From positions 1 through 10,927 of the forward strand of contig CAIXHJ010000535.1 in assembly GCA_903919165.1 (NCBI GenBank): a DNA stretch of 10,927 nucleotides. Direction: 5' to 3'. A program made the translations under genes and the position numbers. The notes below the pieces were generated by a model. It ran no database searches. It saw only the letters and a list, made by a program, of their open reading frames with translations, and had not been told where the DNA came from. Positions 1 to 5,811 of the stretch are shown here, in pieces; within the stretch, counting starts at the first letter, position 1, and the number at the start of each line of letters is the position of its first letter. The stretch comes from an uncultured Holophagaceae bacterium. GTDB lineage: Bacteria > Acidobacteriota > Holophagae > Holophagales > Holophagaceae.

Positions 1-138
1 CTCACGACGGTGATGAATGAGATGCCCTGGGATGTAAGAGCGGATTCGATCTTCTCGCGATCCCGCAATCCCCCCCCGTCCCGACACAGGATTCAACACC
101 AGCAGCCAAGTGCTGCTGTCGAAGGAGGCCGTCTGCAT
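1..138 (-). CDS. Diacylglycerol kinase/YegS-family lipid kinase, N-terminal fragment with apparent frameshift
   Basis: Read leftward from ATG at 138, the first codons give MQTASFDSSTWLLVLNPVSG followed by RGG. The LLVLNPVSGRG segment is the nucleotide-binding opening of the DAGK catalytic domain (YegS, DgkB and sphingosine-kinase relatives), which phosphorylates lipid hydroxyls with ATP. At a run of eight G on this strand (C at 70-77) the family-like frame is lost. The continuing frame gives poor sequence with rare Arg codons. The frame reached by removing one G reads LRDREKIESALTSQGISFIT, which fits the usual helix and second strand (an IxxxLxxxGI pattern) up to the window edge. So the gene is probably frameshifted, phase-variable, or hit by a homopolymer sequencing error. 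The start has only a weak G-rich Shine-Dalgarno. The rest of the domain lies outside the window. Family assignment is fairly firm for so short a piece; intactness is unknown. Confidence 0.6.
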   Translation of the reverse strand, partial: MQTASFDSSTWLLVLNPVSGRGGIAGSREDRIRSYIPGHLIHHRRE

Positions 139-197
139 GCTGCGCCCCAGGATGGAAAGATAAGATCATGCCAAAGTTATTCCGGATGGGTCATTCC

Positions 198-412
198 TCA
201 GGCTTTGAATCTTGTCGGTGGCGCCTCCAGGTTCAGGTCTTCCCTGGTGACGGGATGCTTCAGGCCCAGGCGCTAGGCTTGCAGCCAGAGGCAGTCCGAA
301 GGTGTGCCGCCGTAGAGGGTATCTCCGAGAATGGGCCGTCCCAGGTGGTTGAGGTGGACGCGGATCTGGTGGGTGCGGTCCGTGGAGATGCGTGCCACGG
401 TTCAGCGCCCGG
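198..412 (-). pseudogene. Decayed 3' fragment of an RluA-family pseudouridine synthase
   Basis: The reverse strand aligns without indels to the end of the intact RluA-family gene nearby. By hand count, 221-398 versus 1203-1380 shows 18 differences in 178 bases, about 90 % identity. It matches residues from about 220 to the C-terminus and keeps recognisable stretches such as RTHQIRVHLNHLGRPILGD. Two tryptophans of the intact protein are stops here: W222 is TGA (402-404) and W265 is TAG (273-275). It has its own terminal TGA at 198-200 after LEAPPTRFKA, where the intact protein reads LEAPPKRFQNATSGP. No 5' part, S4 domain or catalytic Asp is present, so it cannot encode an enzyme. It is either a leftover of a tandem duplication or of a diverged RluA copy brought in and partly deleted. 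Confidence 0.85.
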
Positions 413-421
413 TGATTCAGA

Positions 422-453
422 CCAGACAACAGCATCACGCAGCCTGCTGTCTG
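422..453 (-). terminator. Hairpin downstream of the hemerythrin-like gene
   Basis: Arms CAGACAACAG (423-432) and CTGCTGTCTG (444-453) pair over 10 bp with one mismatch. On the minus-strand transcript that position becomes a G-U pair, so the stem is continuous in the direction of the hemerythrin gene. It lies about 15 bases after that gene's stop. No clear U tract follows, so termination is plausible rather than shown. Confidence 0.4.
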
Positions 454-467
454 CTGGACTCCCGTGC

Positions 468-869
468 TCAGCTGGCGGCCCTGTGAAGGGTCTTCAGGAA
501 CGAGACGAAGGAGGCATCCTGGGTGGTCATATGCTCGATAAAGAAATACTCCATGAAGGCAACGACCTCTTCGCCTGGCCGTTTCCCGAAGAGCAGTGGC
601 GTCAGCGCCTCGCCCAGGACGCGTTGCATGATCTCATGGTCCATCTTGTGCTTCCTGAAGTTGGGGTAGCCCACCTTCTGCATCAGCACCTCTTCGCGGG
701 CGGCATAATCGGAGGCGTATCCGATCATGTCCAGGACAGCCTGGATGACATCCTCGCTGGTGAGGTCGGGGGTGTTCGCGAGGGAGAGATACGATTCCAT
801 GAGGGAGCGGTAGTCCGTGTCGATCTCTGGAATCCGAAGATCCAAGGAGCGGAGGGCCGAGTCAAGCAT
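468..869 (-). CDS. Hemerythrin-like protein with two Tyr in place of Fe-ligand His
   Basis: A 133-residue cytosolic protein with the length and pattern of a single-domain bacteriohemerythrin, a four-helix bundle that normally binds O2 or senses oxygen/iron at a di-iron site. The start is ATG at 869, preceded by AGGAG at good spacing; an upstream in-frame TTG at 893 lacks this. Counting from that ATG, the motifs are IDTDYRSLM (Y20 where the first ligand His is expected), YASDYAAREEVLM (Y55 where the second His is expected, E59 bridging Glu), HKMDH (H74 and H78), and HMTTQD (H113 and D118). Thus the three His of one iron and both bridging carboxylates are kept, while both terminal His of the other iron are Tyr. 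It may bind one metal, a different metal pair, or none. It stands alone between an RluA gene and an RluA remnant; no chemotaxis or signalling domain is fused. Confidence 0.8.
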   Translation of the reverse strand: MLDSALRSLDLRIPEIDTDYRSLMESYLSLANTPDLTSEDVIQAVLDMIGYASDYAAREEVLMQKVGYPNFRKHKMDHEIMQRVLGEALTPLLFGKRPGEEVVAFMEYFFIEHMTTQDASFVSFLKTLHRAAS

Positions 870-986
870 TGAGCGCTCCTCTTCACAACCCAAGACTGCA
901 CAGGGAATGCCTATTCACTTGAAGCAGATTCGGGAACTGAATGATTCAGAGTCGCTCCGCCTGATCGGCGCGCAAGTGGGTTCAAA

Positions 987-1015
987 ATATTAATTGTGTT
1001 AATCAATGCCGCCAA
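987..1015 (-). promoter_or_regulatory. Candidate sigma70-type promoter for the hemerythrin-like gene
   Basis: On the minus strand TTGGCG (1010-1015) is followed after exactly 17 bases by TAATAT (987-992), each matching 4 of 6 consensus positions. It lies in the only AT-rich patch of the 295-base spacer (870-1164) and would give a leader of about 110 bases. The rest of that spacer holds no gene I recognise. Confidence 0.35.
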
Positions 1016-1025
1016 ACTCCTAAAG

Positions 1026-1049
1026 AAACGCCGGATTCACGCGTCGTTT
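1026..1049 (-). terminator. Weak hairpin downstream of the RluA-family gene
   Basis: Arms AAACG (1026-1030) and CGTTT (1045-1049), extended by a partly paired GC segment, lie about 115 bases past the RluA stop. On the minus strand the hairpin is followed by CTTT. The stem is short and has a mismatch, so this is only a candidate. Confidence 0.2.
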
Positions 1050-1164
1050 CATGCCAACTGGCCTTCAAAGATCGGGATTCCCCACGGAGGCACGGCCTGG
1101 GTCCGGTTGGCCCCATCCTTCTGGCTATCTGCGGTCGAGCGAAGCCGATGTATTCACTGGTTCA

Positions 1165-2049
1165 TCAGGGACCGCTTGTTGCGTTCTGGAACCGCTTCGG
1201 CGGCGCCTCCAGGCGCAGGTCCTCGCCGGTGACGGGATGCTTCAGGCCCAGGCGCCAGGCGTGCAGCCAGAGGCGGTCCGAGGGTGATCCGCCGTAGAGG
1301 GCATCTCCGAGGATGGGCCGTCCCAGGTGGTTGAGGTGGACGCGGATCTGGTGGGTTCGGCCCGTGTGGATGCGCGCCACCACCCAGTAGCCGGGCACCA
1401 GATCGACGATCTCTTCCTCCTTGGCAGGGCGGATATCCGTTCGGGCGGACTTGGGGTCGATGAGGTCGCCGGTGCAGCCGAAGCGGCCGGGATCGGCCCC
1501 GCGCACCCGGCCGATGGGGGCCTCCACGGTGCAGGCCTCCAGGGGAGCGGTGATCCGCGCCAGGTAGAGCTTCTCGAGCTCGCGGGAGGCGAAGGAGGTC
1601 GCAAGACCCTTGTTGGCCTTTGGGTCCTTGGCCAGCACCAGCAGGCCCGAGGTGCCCTGGTCCAGGCGGTGGTGCAGGAACAGGTTCAGGTCCGGACGCT
1701 GGGTCTTCAGCAGGGCCAGCAGGTCGTGGCGGTCCGTGGCCCAGGTGCCCTGGGTGGCCAGGCCCGCCGGCTTGTCCACGGCCAGGATCCAGGCATCCTC
1801 GAACACCACGGGGATGATCACAGTCGGCACCGGAGGCAGGTCGGGATCGAAGGCCACGCGGATCTCAGTGCCCGGCTTCACCAGCTTCCCCGCCACCTTC
1901 ACACGCCTGCGCTCGACCTGGACACCACCCAGCTTCAGGGCCTCGCGGGCCGCCCGGCGGGAGAGGTCTGTCCGCTTGGCGATGATCTGGTCCAGGCGCA
2001 GCTCCGCGTCCTCGGGGGCCATGGTGAAGGTCCATTTTGTTAGTGCCAT
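1165..2049 (-). CDS. RluA-family 23S rRNA/tRNA pseudouridine synthase
   Basis: A 294-residue enzyme that isomerises specific uridines in RNA to pseudouridine in the cytosol. An S4-type RNA-binding domain occupies about residues 16-70 (LRLDQIIAKRTDLSRRAARE, then a GGVQVERR turn). The catalytic domain opens with ILAVDKPAGLATQG (about 88-101) and contains the family motif HRLDQGTSGLL, with D130 the catalytic aspartate. The C-terminal motif RTHQIRVHLNHLGRPILGDALYGG typical of RluA/RluC/RluD is intact. Which uridine it modifies cannot be told from sequence; the RluC/RluD type is likeliest because an S4 domain is present. The ATG at 2049 has only a weak Shine-Dalgarno, and an internal ATG at 2022 is possible but would trim the first strand of the S4 region. 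It is divergent from the large secreted hydrolase gene, and a decayed copy of its 3' end lies about 1 kb downstream. Confidence 0.9.
   Translation of the reverse strand: MALTKWTFTMAPEDAELRLDQIIAKRTDLSRRAAREALKLGGVQVERRRVKVAGKLVKPGTEIRVAFDPDLPPVPTVIIPVVFEDAWILAVDKPAGLATQGTWATDRHDLLALLKTQRPDLNLFLHHRLDQGTSGLLVLAKDPKANKGLATSFASRELEKLYLARITAPLEACTVEAPIGRVRGADPGRFGCTGDLIDPKSARTDIRPAKEEEIVDLVPGYWVVARIHTGRTHQIRVHLNHLGRPILGDALYGGSPSDRLWLHAWRLGLKHPVTGEDLRLEAPPKRFQNATSGP
1202..1380. repeat. Direct repeat partner of 220-398 (3' end of RluA gene)
   Basis: This segment of the intact RluA-family gene and 220-398 are the same length with no gaps and about 90 % identical, in the same orientation, separated by about 800 bases carrying the hemerythrin-like gene. 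Recombination between them would delete that gene. Confidence 0.8.
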
Positions 2050-2075
2050 GAACCCAGAGTAGCCGGGGCTCCAAG

Positions 2076-2096
2076 TTGCCTCAAAAAACGAGGCAA
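2076..2096. promoter_or_regulatory. Perfect 7-bp inverted repeat in the divergent rluA/hydrolase spacer
   Basis: TTGCCTC (2076-2082) and GAGGCAA (2090-2096) form perfect arms around the A-rich loop AAAAAAC. The element sits centrally in the 87-base spacer between two divergent genes, so it could be an operator acting on both, or a leader hairpin. No convincing -35/-10 pair is visible on either strand there. Confidence 0.4.
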
Positions 2097-2136
2097 TTCA
2101 GAGGTAGCTTTGGCAAGCTGGTAGGTGGAGGCTTCC

Positions 2137-5100
2137 ATGATCCGATTGCTTCGAACAGGCCTGCTCCTGGCCATGGCGGTGTTTACCACCGCAGCCGACC
2201 TGTCCGTGTCCGATTGGACACTGAAGCCGGGTTCCACGGCGAAGGCTTCGGCCCTGCGCCTGGAGGCGGCGGCCGCAGGCTCGGAAGCCACCCTGGTCTC
2301 GGCCCCCGTGACACTGAACGTGGGAGAACTCTATCGCCTGAGCGCCACCATCAAGACCGAGGATGTGAAGGCCGACTCGCTGGCCCGCTACCCCACGGCC
2401 CTGGGCGCCTGCCTATCCATGGAGAGCTTCCCCTTCACCAACGCCTCGCAGAGCCTAGGTGGAACGTCTGAACGGCACGTGTCTCTGCTGTTCCTGGCCA
2501 CCAGCCCCACGGATCGCGCGCAGCTTCATCTGGGGCGCAATGGAAAGGCCACGGGCTCGGCACTCTTCCGCGAAGTGAAGCTGGAGAAGGTAGAAGATGT
2601 CACCGCTTTCATCCCCATGGAGACCGTCCGTTGGGCCGGCAAGGGCTTCCGCTACGAAAAGGGTGGCTGGACCTTCCTGCACATTGAGGGCGCGCCCTAC
2701 ACGCGAGGGCGCCAGCACGGCGAGCTGATGGCCGACGAGATCGTGCGCTACATGACCAAGCTCGGCGTGCTGAAGAATGCGGCGGATCCCGCCCGGGGCT
2801 GGGCTGACCAGCGCCAAATGGCGGACGCCCTCTTCTTCCGGAAGTACGATGTGGAATTCCTGGAGGAGATGAAGGGCATCGCGGATGGTGCCACGAAGGC
2901 CGGTGCAAGCTTCAAGGGTCGCCCGATCGACCTGCTCGACATCGTGACGCTGAACAGCGTCGTGGACATGGGCGCTCTCCACGACGGGCTGACCCATGCC
3001 CCCAACCCGCTCAGCGGTCGCACCTTCATGGCCGGCGACGACGAGGTGGAGCAGGGGGGGAAGGGCGACCACTGCAACTCCTTTGTGGCCACCAGGGGCG
3101 CCACCAAGAGCGGCCGCTTCATCTTCACCCAGATGTTCATGTGGAACGGCTACACGGGCACCGAGTGGAACGTGATGCTGGACATCGTGCCGGAGAAGGG
3201 CCACCGCCTGGTGATGCAGACCTTCGCGGGCGGCATCCACAGCGGCTCGGATTGGTACCTGAATGCCTCGGGCCTGGTGATGGGCGAAACCACCGTGGGA
3301 CAGACGCCCTTCAACGCCGATGGCACACCCCAGAGCAACCGCATCCGCAAGGCTGCCCAGTACGCCTCCAGCATCGACGAGGCCGCCGCCATTCTTTCCA
3401 GGCAGAACAACGGCCTCTACACCAACGACTGGACCATGGCCGACACCAAGACCGACGAGGGCGCTTGCTACTTGCTGGGCACTGAGAAGGCGAAGCTGTG
3501 GCGCACGGGGACGAAGGGCAGGCCCGCCGATACGCCCGGCAACCTCCGGGACTTCATTTGGGCCGACAACAACAACCGCGACCTGGAAGTGCGCAGCGAG
3601 TACGGCCCGAATCCCGACAACGCCCCGGCGGAGCTGGCCTTCAATACCTGGAACCGGGACATCGCCTTTCAGGAGGTGTTCAAGGCCCATGGGCGCACCG
3701 GCTTCGACATCGACACCGCCACTCGCGTGATGGCCACCAGCCCCATCAACCGGCCTCACGCCTGCGATGGCAAGCTGACCACCTCCGAGATGGCCGAGAA
3801 ACTCGTCTTCATTGCCCACCAGGGCAAGACCACCCAGCGGGAAAAGATGGTGGGCGGGCGGTGGATCGCGGACCTGCCCGGTGCCACGCCGCATCTGACT
3901 TACGGGTATACGACGTTTAGTCCCATCTGGGTGTCGACGAAGCTCCAGGCCGCGTTCGCGGCCCGGAGAGAGGGAATGAATGCGAAGGCTCCGCCGTCGC
4001 CCGATGTGGCGGGAATGAAGGAGGCGTTCAGCTTCGACCCGAAGGGGCTTTGGACAGGTACTGTCAAGCCGTCCACGGATGCCGAGAACTGGTTCGTCAG
4101 TGGAACCGCGGCCTACTGGCAGCAGATGAAGAACCTTCCAGGAACACCGACCAAGGCCTTTGAATCGCAGAGCGCGGCCCTGGCGGATCTGAACACCCGC
4201 TACCTCTGGCTGGAGGCTAGGGAGGGCGTCAAGGCTCCTCTCGCCACGGCGACGTCCTACGACCGTTACGGCGCCTACCAGCTACCACGCATCCGGGGCA
4301 TCTTCGCCCTGCACCAGTTGCGCCTACACCTGGGGAATGCAGCCTTCGCCAAGGCCATGCAGACTGTACACGGCCGCTTCAAGGACAGGCCAGCCCGCAC
4401 GGAGGAGATCCTGAAGGCCCTTTCGGATGGCGCAGGCCGGGAGGTGGGGCCGATCCTGAAACCGTGGCTCGAACGGGCGGATCTGCCGGCGCCCAGGATC
4501 CATGCCGAGGTGGTGAAGAAGGACCAGGGCTACGAGGTCAAGGTGAGCGTCGAACAGCAGGGCTTTGCCTATCCCTTTGTGGCTTCCGTGAACCTGGAAA
4601 CCGACAAGGGCGCTCGATTGGAGCGGGTGGAAATGAAGGAGGCCAAAGGAACCTTCACCTTCTCGACCGACGCCAGGCCCACGCGGGTGGTCTTCAACGC
4701 GGCCAATGACATTCCGGTGCCCCGCTCGAATTTCTGGATTCCAGGCAACGTCCTGGACGATTGGAGCGCCGCGCTGCTGGTGTACGGCACGGCCCGGGAA
4801 GTGGAGGCCCAGCGCACCCTCGCCACGAATTACCGCGACACCCTGGCTGACAACATGACGGAGGTGCTGCTGCCGGTGAAGTCCGATGCGGAGGTCAGCG
4901 ATGCCGATCTCGGCGCGAGGGACCTGCTGATCTTCGGGGGACCCGCTGAGAACGGCCTCTCCGCGCAGCTCCAGGCTGAGGGAAAACTGCCCGTCGAAGC
5001 CGGATCCGGTTGGTTCAGATGGGAGGGCCGGATCTACGGACGATCCGACGACGGCCTCCTGGCCGCCTTCCCCAACCCCTGGAACCCGAAGAGGATGATG

Positions 5101-5253
5101 GTGCTGATCCTCTCCAACAGCCGCACCCAGGAGTGGGCGATGACGAAGACCATCCCCCGGGGTCTCCCTGGCTGGACGATCTACCGCGCGAGTGAGGTCC
5201 AGCAGAAGGGACAAGCCGGTTCCGCGGGGATGACCCTCGAACTCAATCCCTGA
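2137..5253 (+). CDS. Secreted phospholipase-B-like (Ntn-hydrolase) multidomain protein
   Basis: A 1038-residue exported protein. The start is ATG 2137, preceded by GGAGG five bases away, rather than GTG at 2125. MIRLLRTGLLLAMAVFTTAA is a signal peptide likely cut before Asp21. Residues about 21-155 look like a beta-sandwich of the CBM4/9 kind. GRQHG (191-195) opens the core. Its features match the phospholipase-B-like/PLBD family: Cys313 in DHCNSFVA as candidate autoprocessed N-terminal nucleophile, GGIHSGSDWYLNASGLVMGE, then NNGLYTNDWTMAD. Such enzymes hydrolyse amide or ester bonds of lipids. Residues about 690-865 resemble the C-terminal helical part of M1 aminopeptidases (YDRYGAY, HLGNAAFAKAM, WLERADLPAPR), yet no HExxH zinc motif is present. 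The last 165 residues, from SAALLVYGTA, form an alpha/beta unit I cannot name. Usual PLBD proteins have about 550-600 residues. Periplasmic or extracellular; substrate unknown. Its stop is 16 bases from the converging repressor gene. Confidence 0.8.
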   Translation: MIRLLRTGLLLAMAVFTTAADLSVSDWTLKPGSTAKASALRLEAAAAGSEATLVSAPVTLNVGELYRLSATIKTEDVKADSLARYPTALGACLSMESFPFTNASQSLGGTSERHVSLLFLATSPTDRAQLHLGRNGKATGSALFREVKLEKVEDVTAFIPMETVRWAGKGFRYEKGGWTFLHIEGAPYTRGRQHGELMADEIVRYMTKLGVLKNAADPARGWADQRQMADALFFRKYDVEFLEEMKGIADGATKAGASFKGRPIDLLDIVTLNSVVDMGALHDGLTHAPNPLSGRTFMAGDDEVEQGGKGDHCNSFVATRGATKSGRFIFTQMFMWNGYTGTEWNVMLDIVPEKGHRLVMQTFAGGIHSGSDWYLNASGLVMGETTVGQTPFNADGTPQSNRIRKAAQYASSIDEAAAILSRQNNGLYTNDWTMADTKTDEGACYLLGTEKAKLWRTGTKGRPADTPGNLRDFIWADNNNRDLEVRSEYGPNPDNAPAELAFNTWNRDIAFQEVFKAHGRTGFDIDTATRVMATSPINRPHACDGKLTTSEMAEKLVFIAHQGKTTQREKMVGGRWIADLPGATPHLTYGYTTFSPIWVSTKLQAAFAARREGMNAKAPPSPDVAGMKEAFSFDPKGLWTGTVKPSTDAENWFVSGTAAYWQQMKNLPGTPTKAFESQSAALADLNTRYLWLEAREGVKAPLATATSYDRYGAYQLPRIRGIFALHQLRLHLGNAAFAKAMQTVHGRFKDRPARTEEILKALSDGAGREVGPILKPWLERADLPAPRIHAEVVKKDQGYEVKVSVEQQGFAYPFVASVNLETDKGARLERVEMKEAKGTFTFSTDARPTRVVFNAANDIPVPRSNFWIPGNVLDDWSAALLVYGTAREVEAQRTLATNYRDTLADNMTEVLLPVKSDAEVSDADLGARDLLIFGGPAENGLSAQLQAEGKLPVEAGSGWFRWEGRIYGRSDDGLLAAFPNPWNPKRMMVLILSNSRTQEWAMTKTIPRGLPGWTIYRASEVQQKGQAGSAGMTLELNP

Positions 5254-5257
5254 GCCC

Positions 5258-5270
5258 ACCTGCATCAGGT
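5258..5270. terminator. Short hairpin between convergent stop codons
   Basis: ACCTG and CAGGT pair perfectly around CAT just after the stop of the phospholipase-B-like gene, reaching the stop of the converging Rrf2 gene. There is no T tract, and a 5-bp stem is weak, so it may act, if at all, as a bidirectional transcript end. Confidence 0.2.
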
Positions 5271-5698
5271 CAAATCGAGTACCCCTGGCTATCCACCTCA
5301 AGGGCCTGCTGCCGGGCGGCGAGGTCGGCGAGGGTGGTCCTGCGGAGAACGTCGCGAGCGGCTTCGGTGCTTTGGGACCACAGTTCGCGGACGACCCGGG
5401 CACCCCCGGTGGCGCCCGAGGGAAGGGCGGATCCTCCGAGAAGCCCTTCCATGGCTTCCAGCACCTCCAGGGCCGTGATGTGGCTGGGGAGCCTCGCCAA
5501 CTCGCAGCCGCCCCTGGGACCACGCTGCACCTTGATCAAGCCGGTGGCCTTCAGGTTGCCCAGCAGCACCCGCAGGAACTTGGCGGGCAGCCCCTGTCGC
5601 CTGGCAATGGCCTCCACCAGCATCGGGCCTCGCCCGGAATGCAGTGCCAGATCCACCATGAGCTGCAGACCGTAACGGCCTTTGGCTGAACCTTTCAT
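5270..5698 (-). CDS. Rrf2-family transcriptional regulator (CymR-like, no Fe-S cysteines)
   Basis: A 142-residue winged-helix DNA-binding protein. The N-terminus YGLQLMVDLALHSGRGPMLVEAIARRQGLPAKFLRVLLGNLKATGLIKVQRGPRGG is the Rrf2 helix-turn-helix and wing, and ITALEVLEAMEG followed by W and TLADL matches the dimerisation region. The three cysteines that hold a [2Fe-2S] cluster in IscR, NsrR and RsrR are absent; the only Cys replaces the Tyr of the usual GGY wing motif. This resembles CymR, a cluster-free Rrf2 repressor of cysteine metabolism that acts with CysK in Firmicutes. The gene is divergent from cysK across a 113-base spacer with two palindromes, which supports control of cysK and of itself. 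The start ATG at 5698 has AGAGG five bases upstream. The regulatory assignment is inferred from context; the family is firm. Confidence 0.9.
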   Translation of the reverse strand: MKGSAKGRYGLQLMVDLALHSGRGPMLVEAIARRQGLPAKFLRVLLGNLKATGLIKVQRGPRGGCELARLPSHITALEVLEAMEGLLGGSALPSGATGGARVVRELWSQSTEAARDVLRRTTLADLAARQQALEVDSQGYSI

Positions 5699-5715
5699 GT
5701 CGACCTCTGAAAACC

Positions 5716-5728
5716 TAGTATATAACTA
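5716..5728. promoter_or_regulatory. Dyad overlapping the Rrf2-gene -10 element
   Basis: TAGT (5716-5719) and ACTA (5725-5728) are inverted around five A/T bases. On the minus strand the dyad includes TATACT (5717-5722), a 5-of-6 match to a -10 box placed 19 bases before the Rrf2 start codon. No good -35 was found. A repressor bound here would block the Rrf2 gene, as expected for autoregulation. Confidence 0.4.
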
Positions 5729-5743
5729 AATCAATTAACAAAC

Positions 5744-5771
5744 TTGACAATTTATTTTTCTTTTCCATACT
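5744..5771 (+). promoter_or_regulatory. cysK promoter, sigma70 type
   Basis: A perfect -35 TTGACA (5744-5749) is followed after 16 bases by CATACT (5766-5771), 4 of 6 matches to the -10. The spacer is T-rich. Transcription would begin near 5778, giving a leader of about 34 bases to the cysK ATG. Confidence 0.6.
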
Positions 5772-5774
5772 TCA

Positions 5775-5792
5775 GGTTCCAGCGCTGTAACC
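5775..5792. promoter_or_regulatory. 18-bp palindrome at the predicted cysK transcription start, candidate operator
   Basis: GGTTCCAGCGCTGTAACC is a near-perfect palindrome: only one symmetric pair (C at 5779 with T at 5788) breaks it, and its core CAGCGCTG is exact. The central bases leave too small a loop for a good RNA hairpin, so a dimeric DNA-binding protein is the better explanation, with the adjacent Rrf2 protein the obvious candidate. Confidence 0.45.
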
Positions 5793-5811
5793 CATCCCTG
5801 AAGGAGCCCCC

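Noticed and set aside
10..276. Plus-strand open frame at the left edge
   Set aside because: It covers the antisense of the lipid-kinase start and the RluA remnant; low-complexity composition and no ribosome site.
168..872. Open plus-strand frame of 234 codons
   Set aside because: It runs antisense through the RluA remnant and the hemerythrin-like gene; the minus-strand reading has family motifs and a strong ribosome site, this one has neither.
991..1007. FNR-like site (TTAATTGTGTTAATCAA) upstream of the hemerythrin-like gene
   Set aside because: Only the right half (ATCAA) fits; the left half at the required spacing does not match TTGAT, so I do not call an FNR site.
1327..2043. Plus-strand open frame of 238 codons
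   Set aside because: Antisense shadow of the RluA-family gene, whose catalytic and S4 motifs are complete on the minus strand.
2053..2088. Possible leaderless promoter for the RluA-family gene (TTGAGG, 17 bases, TACTCT)
   Set aside because: The -10 matches only three of six positions, and the -35 lies inside the inverted repeat; too weak to annotate.
2455..3894. Long minus-strand open frame of 479 codons
   Set aside because: Antisense to the phospholipase-B-like gene; such long frames are a by-product of high GC at third positions. The translation is rich in His, Gly and Val with no recognisable domain.
4324..5523. Minus-strand open frame of 399 codons
   Set aside because: It overlaps the end of the phospholipase-B-like gene and most of the Rrf2 gene in another frame, and shows no family motif.
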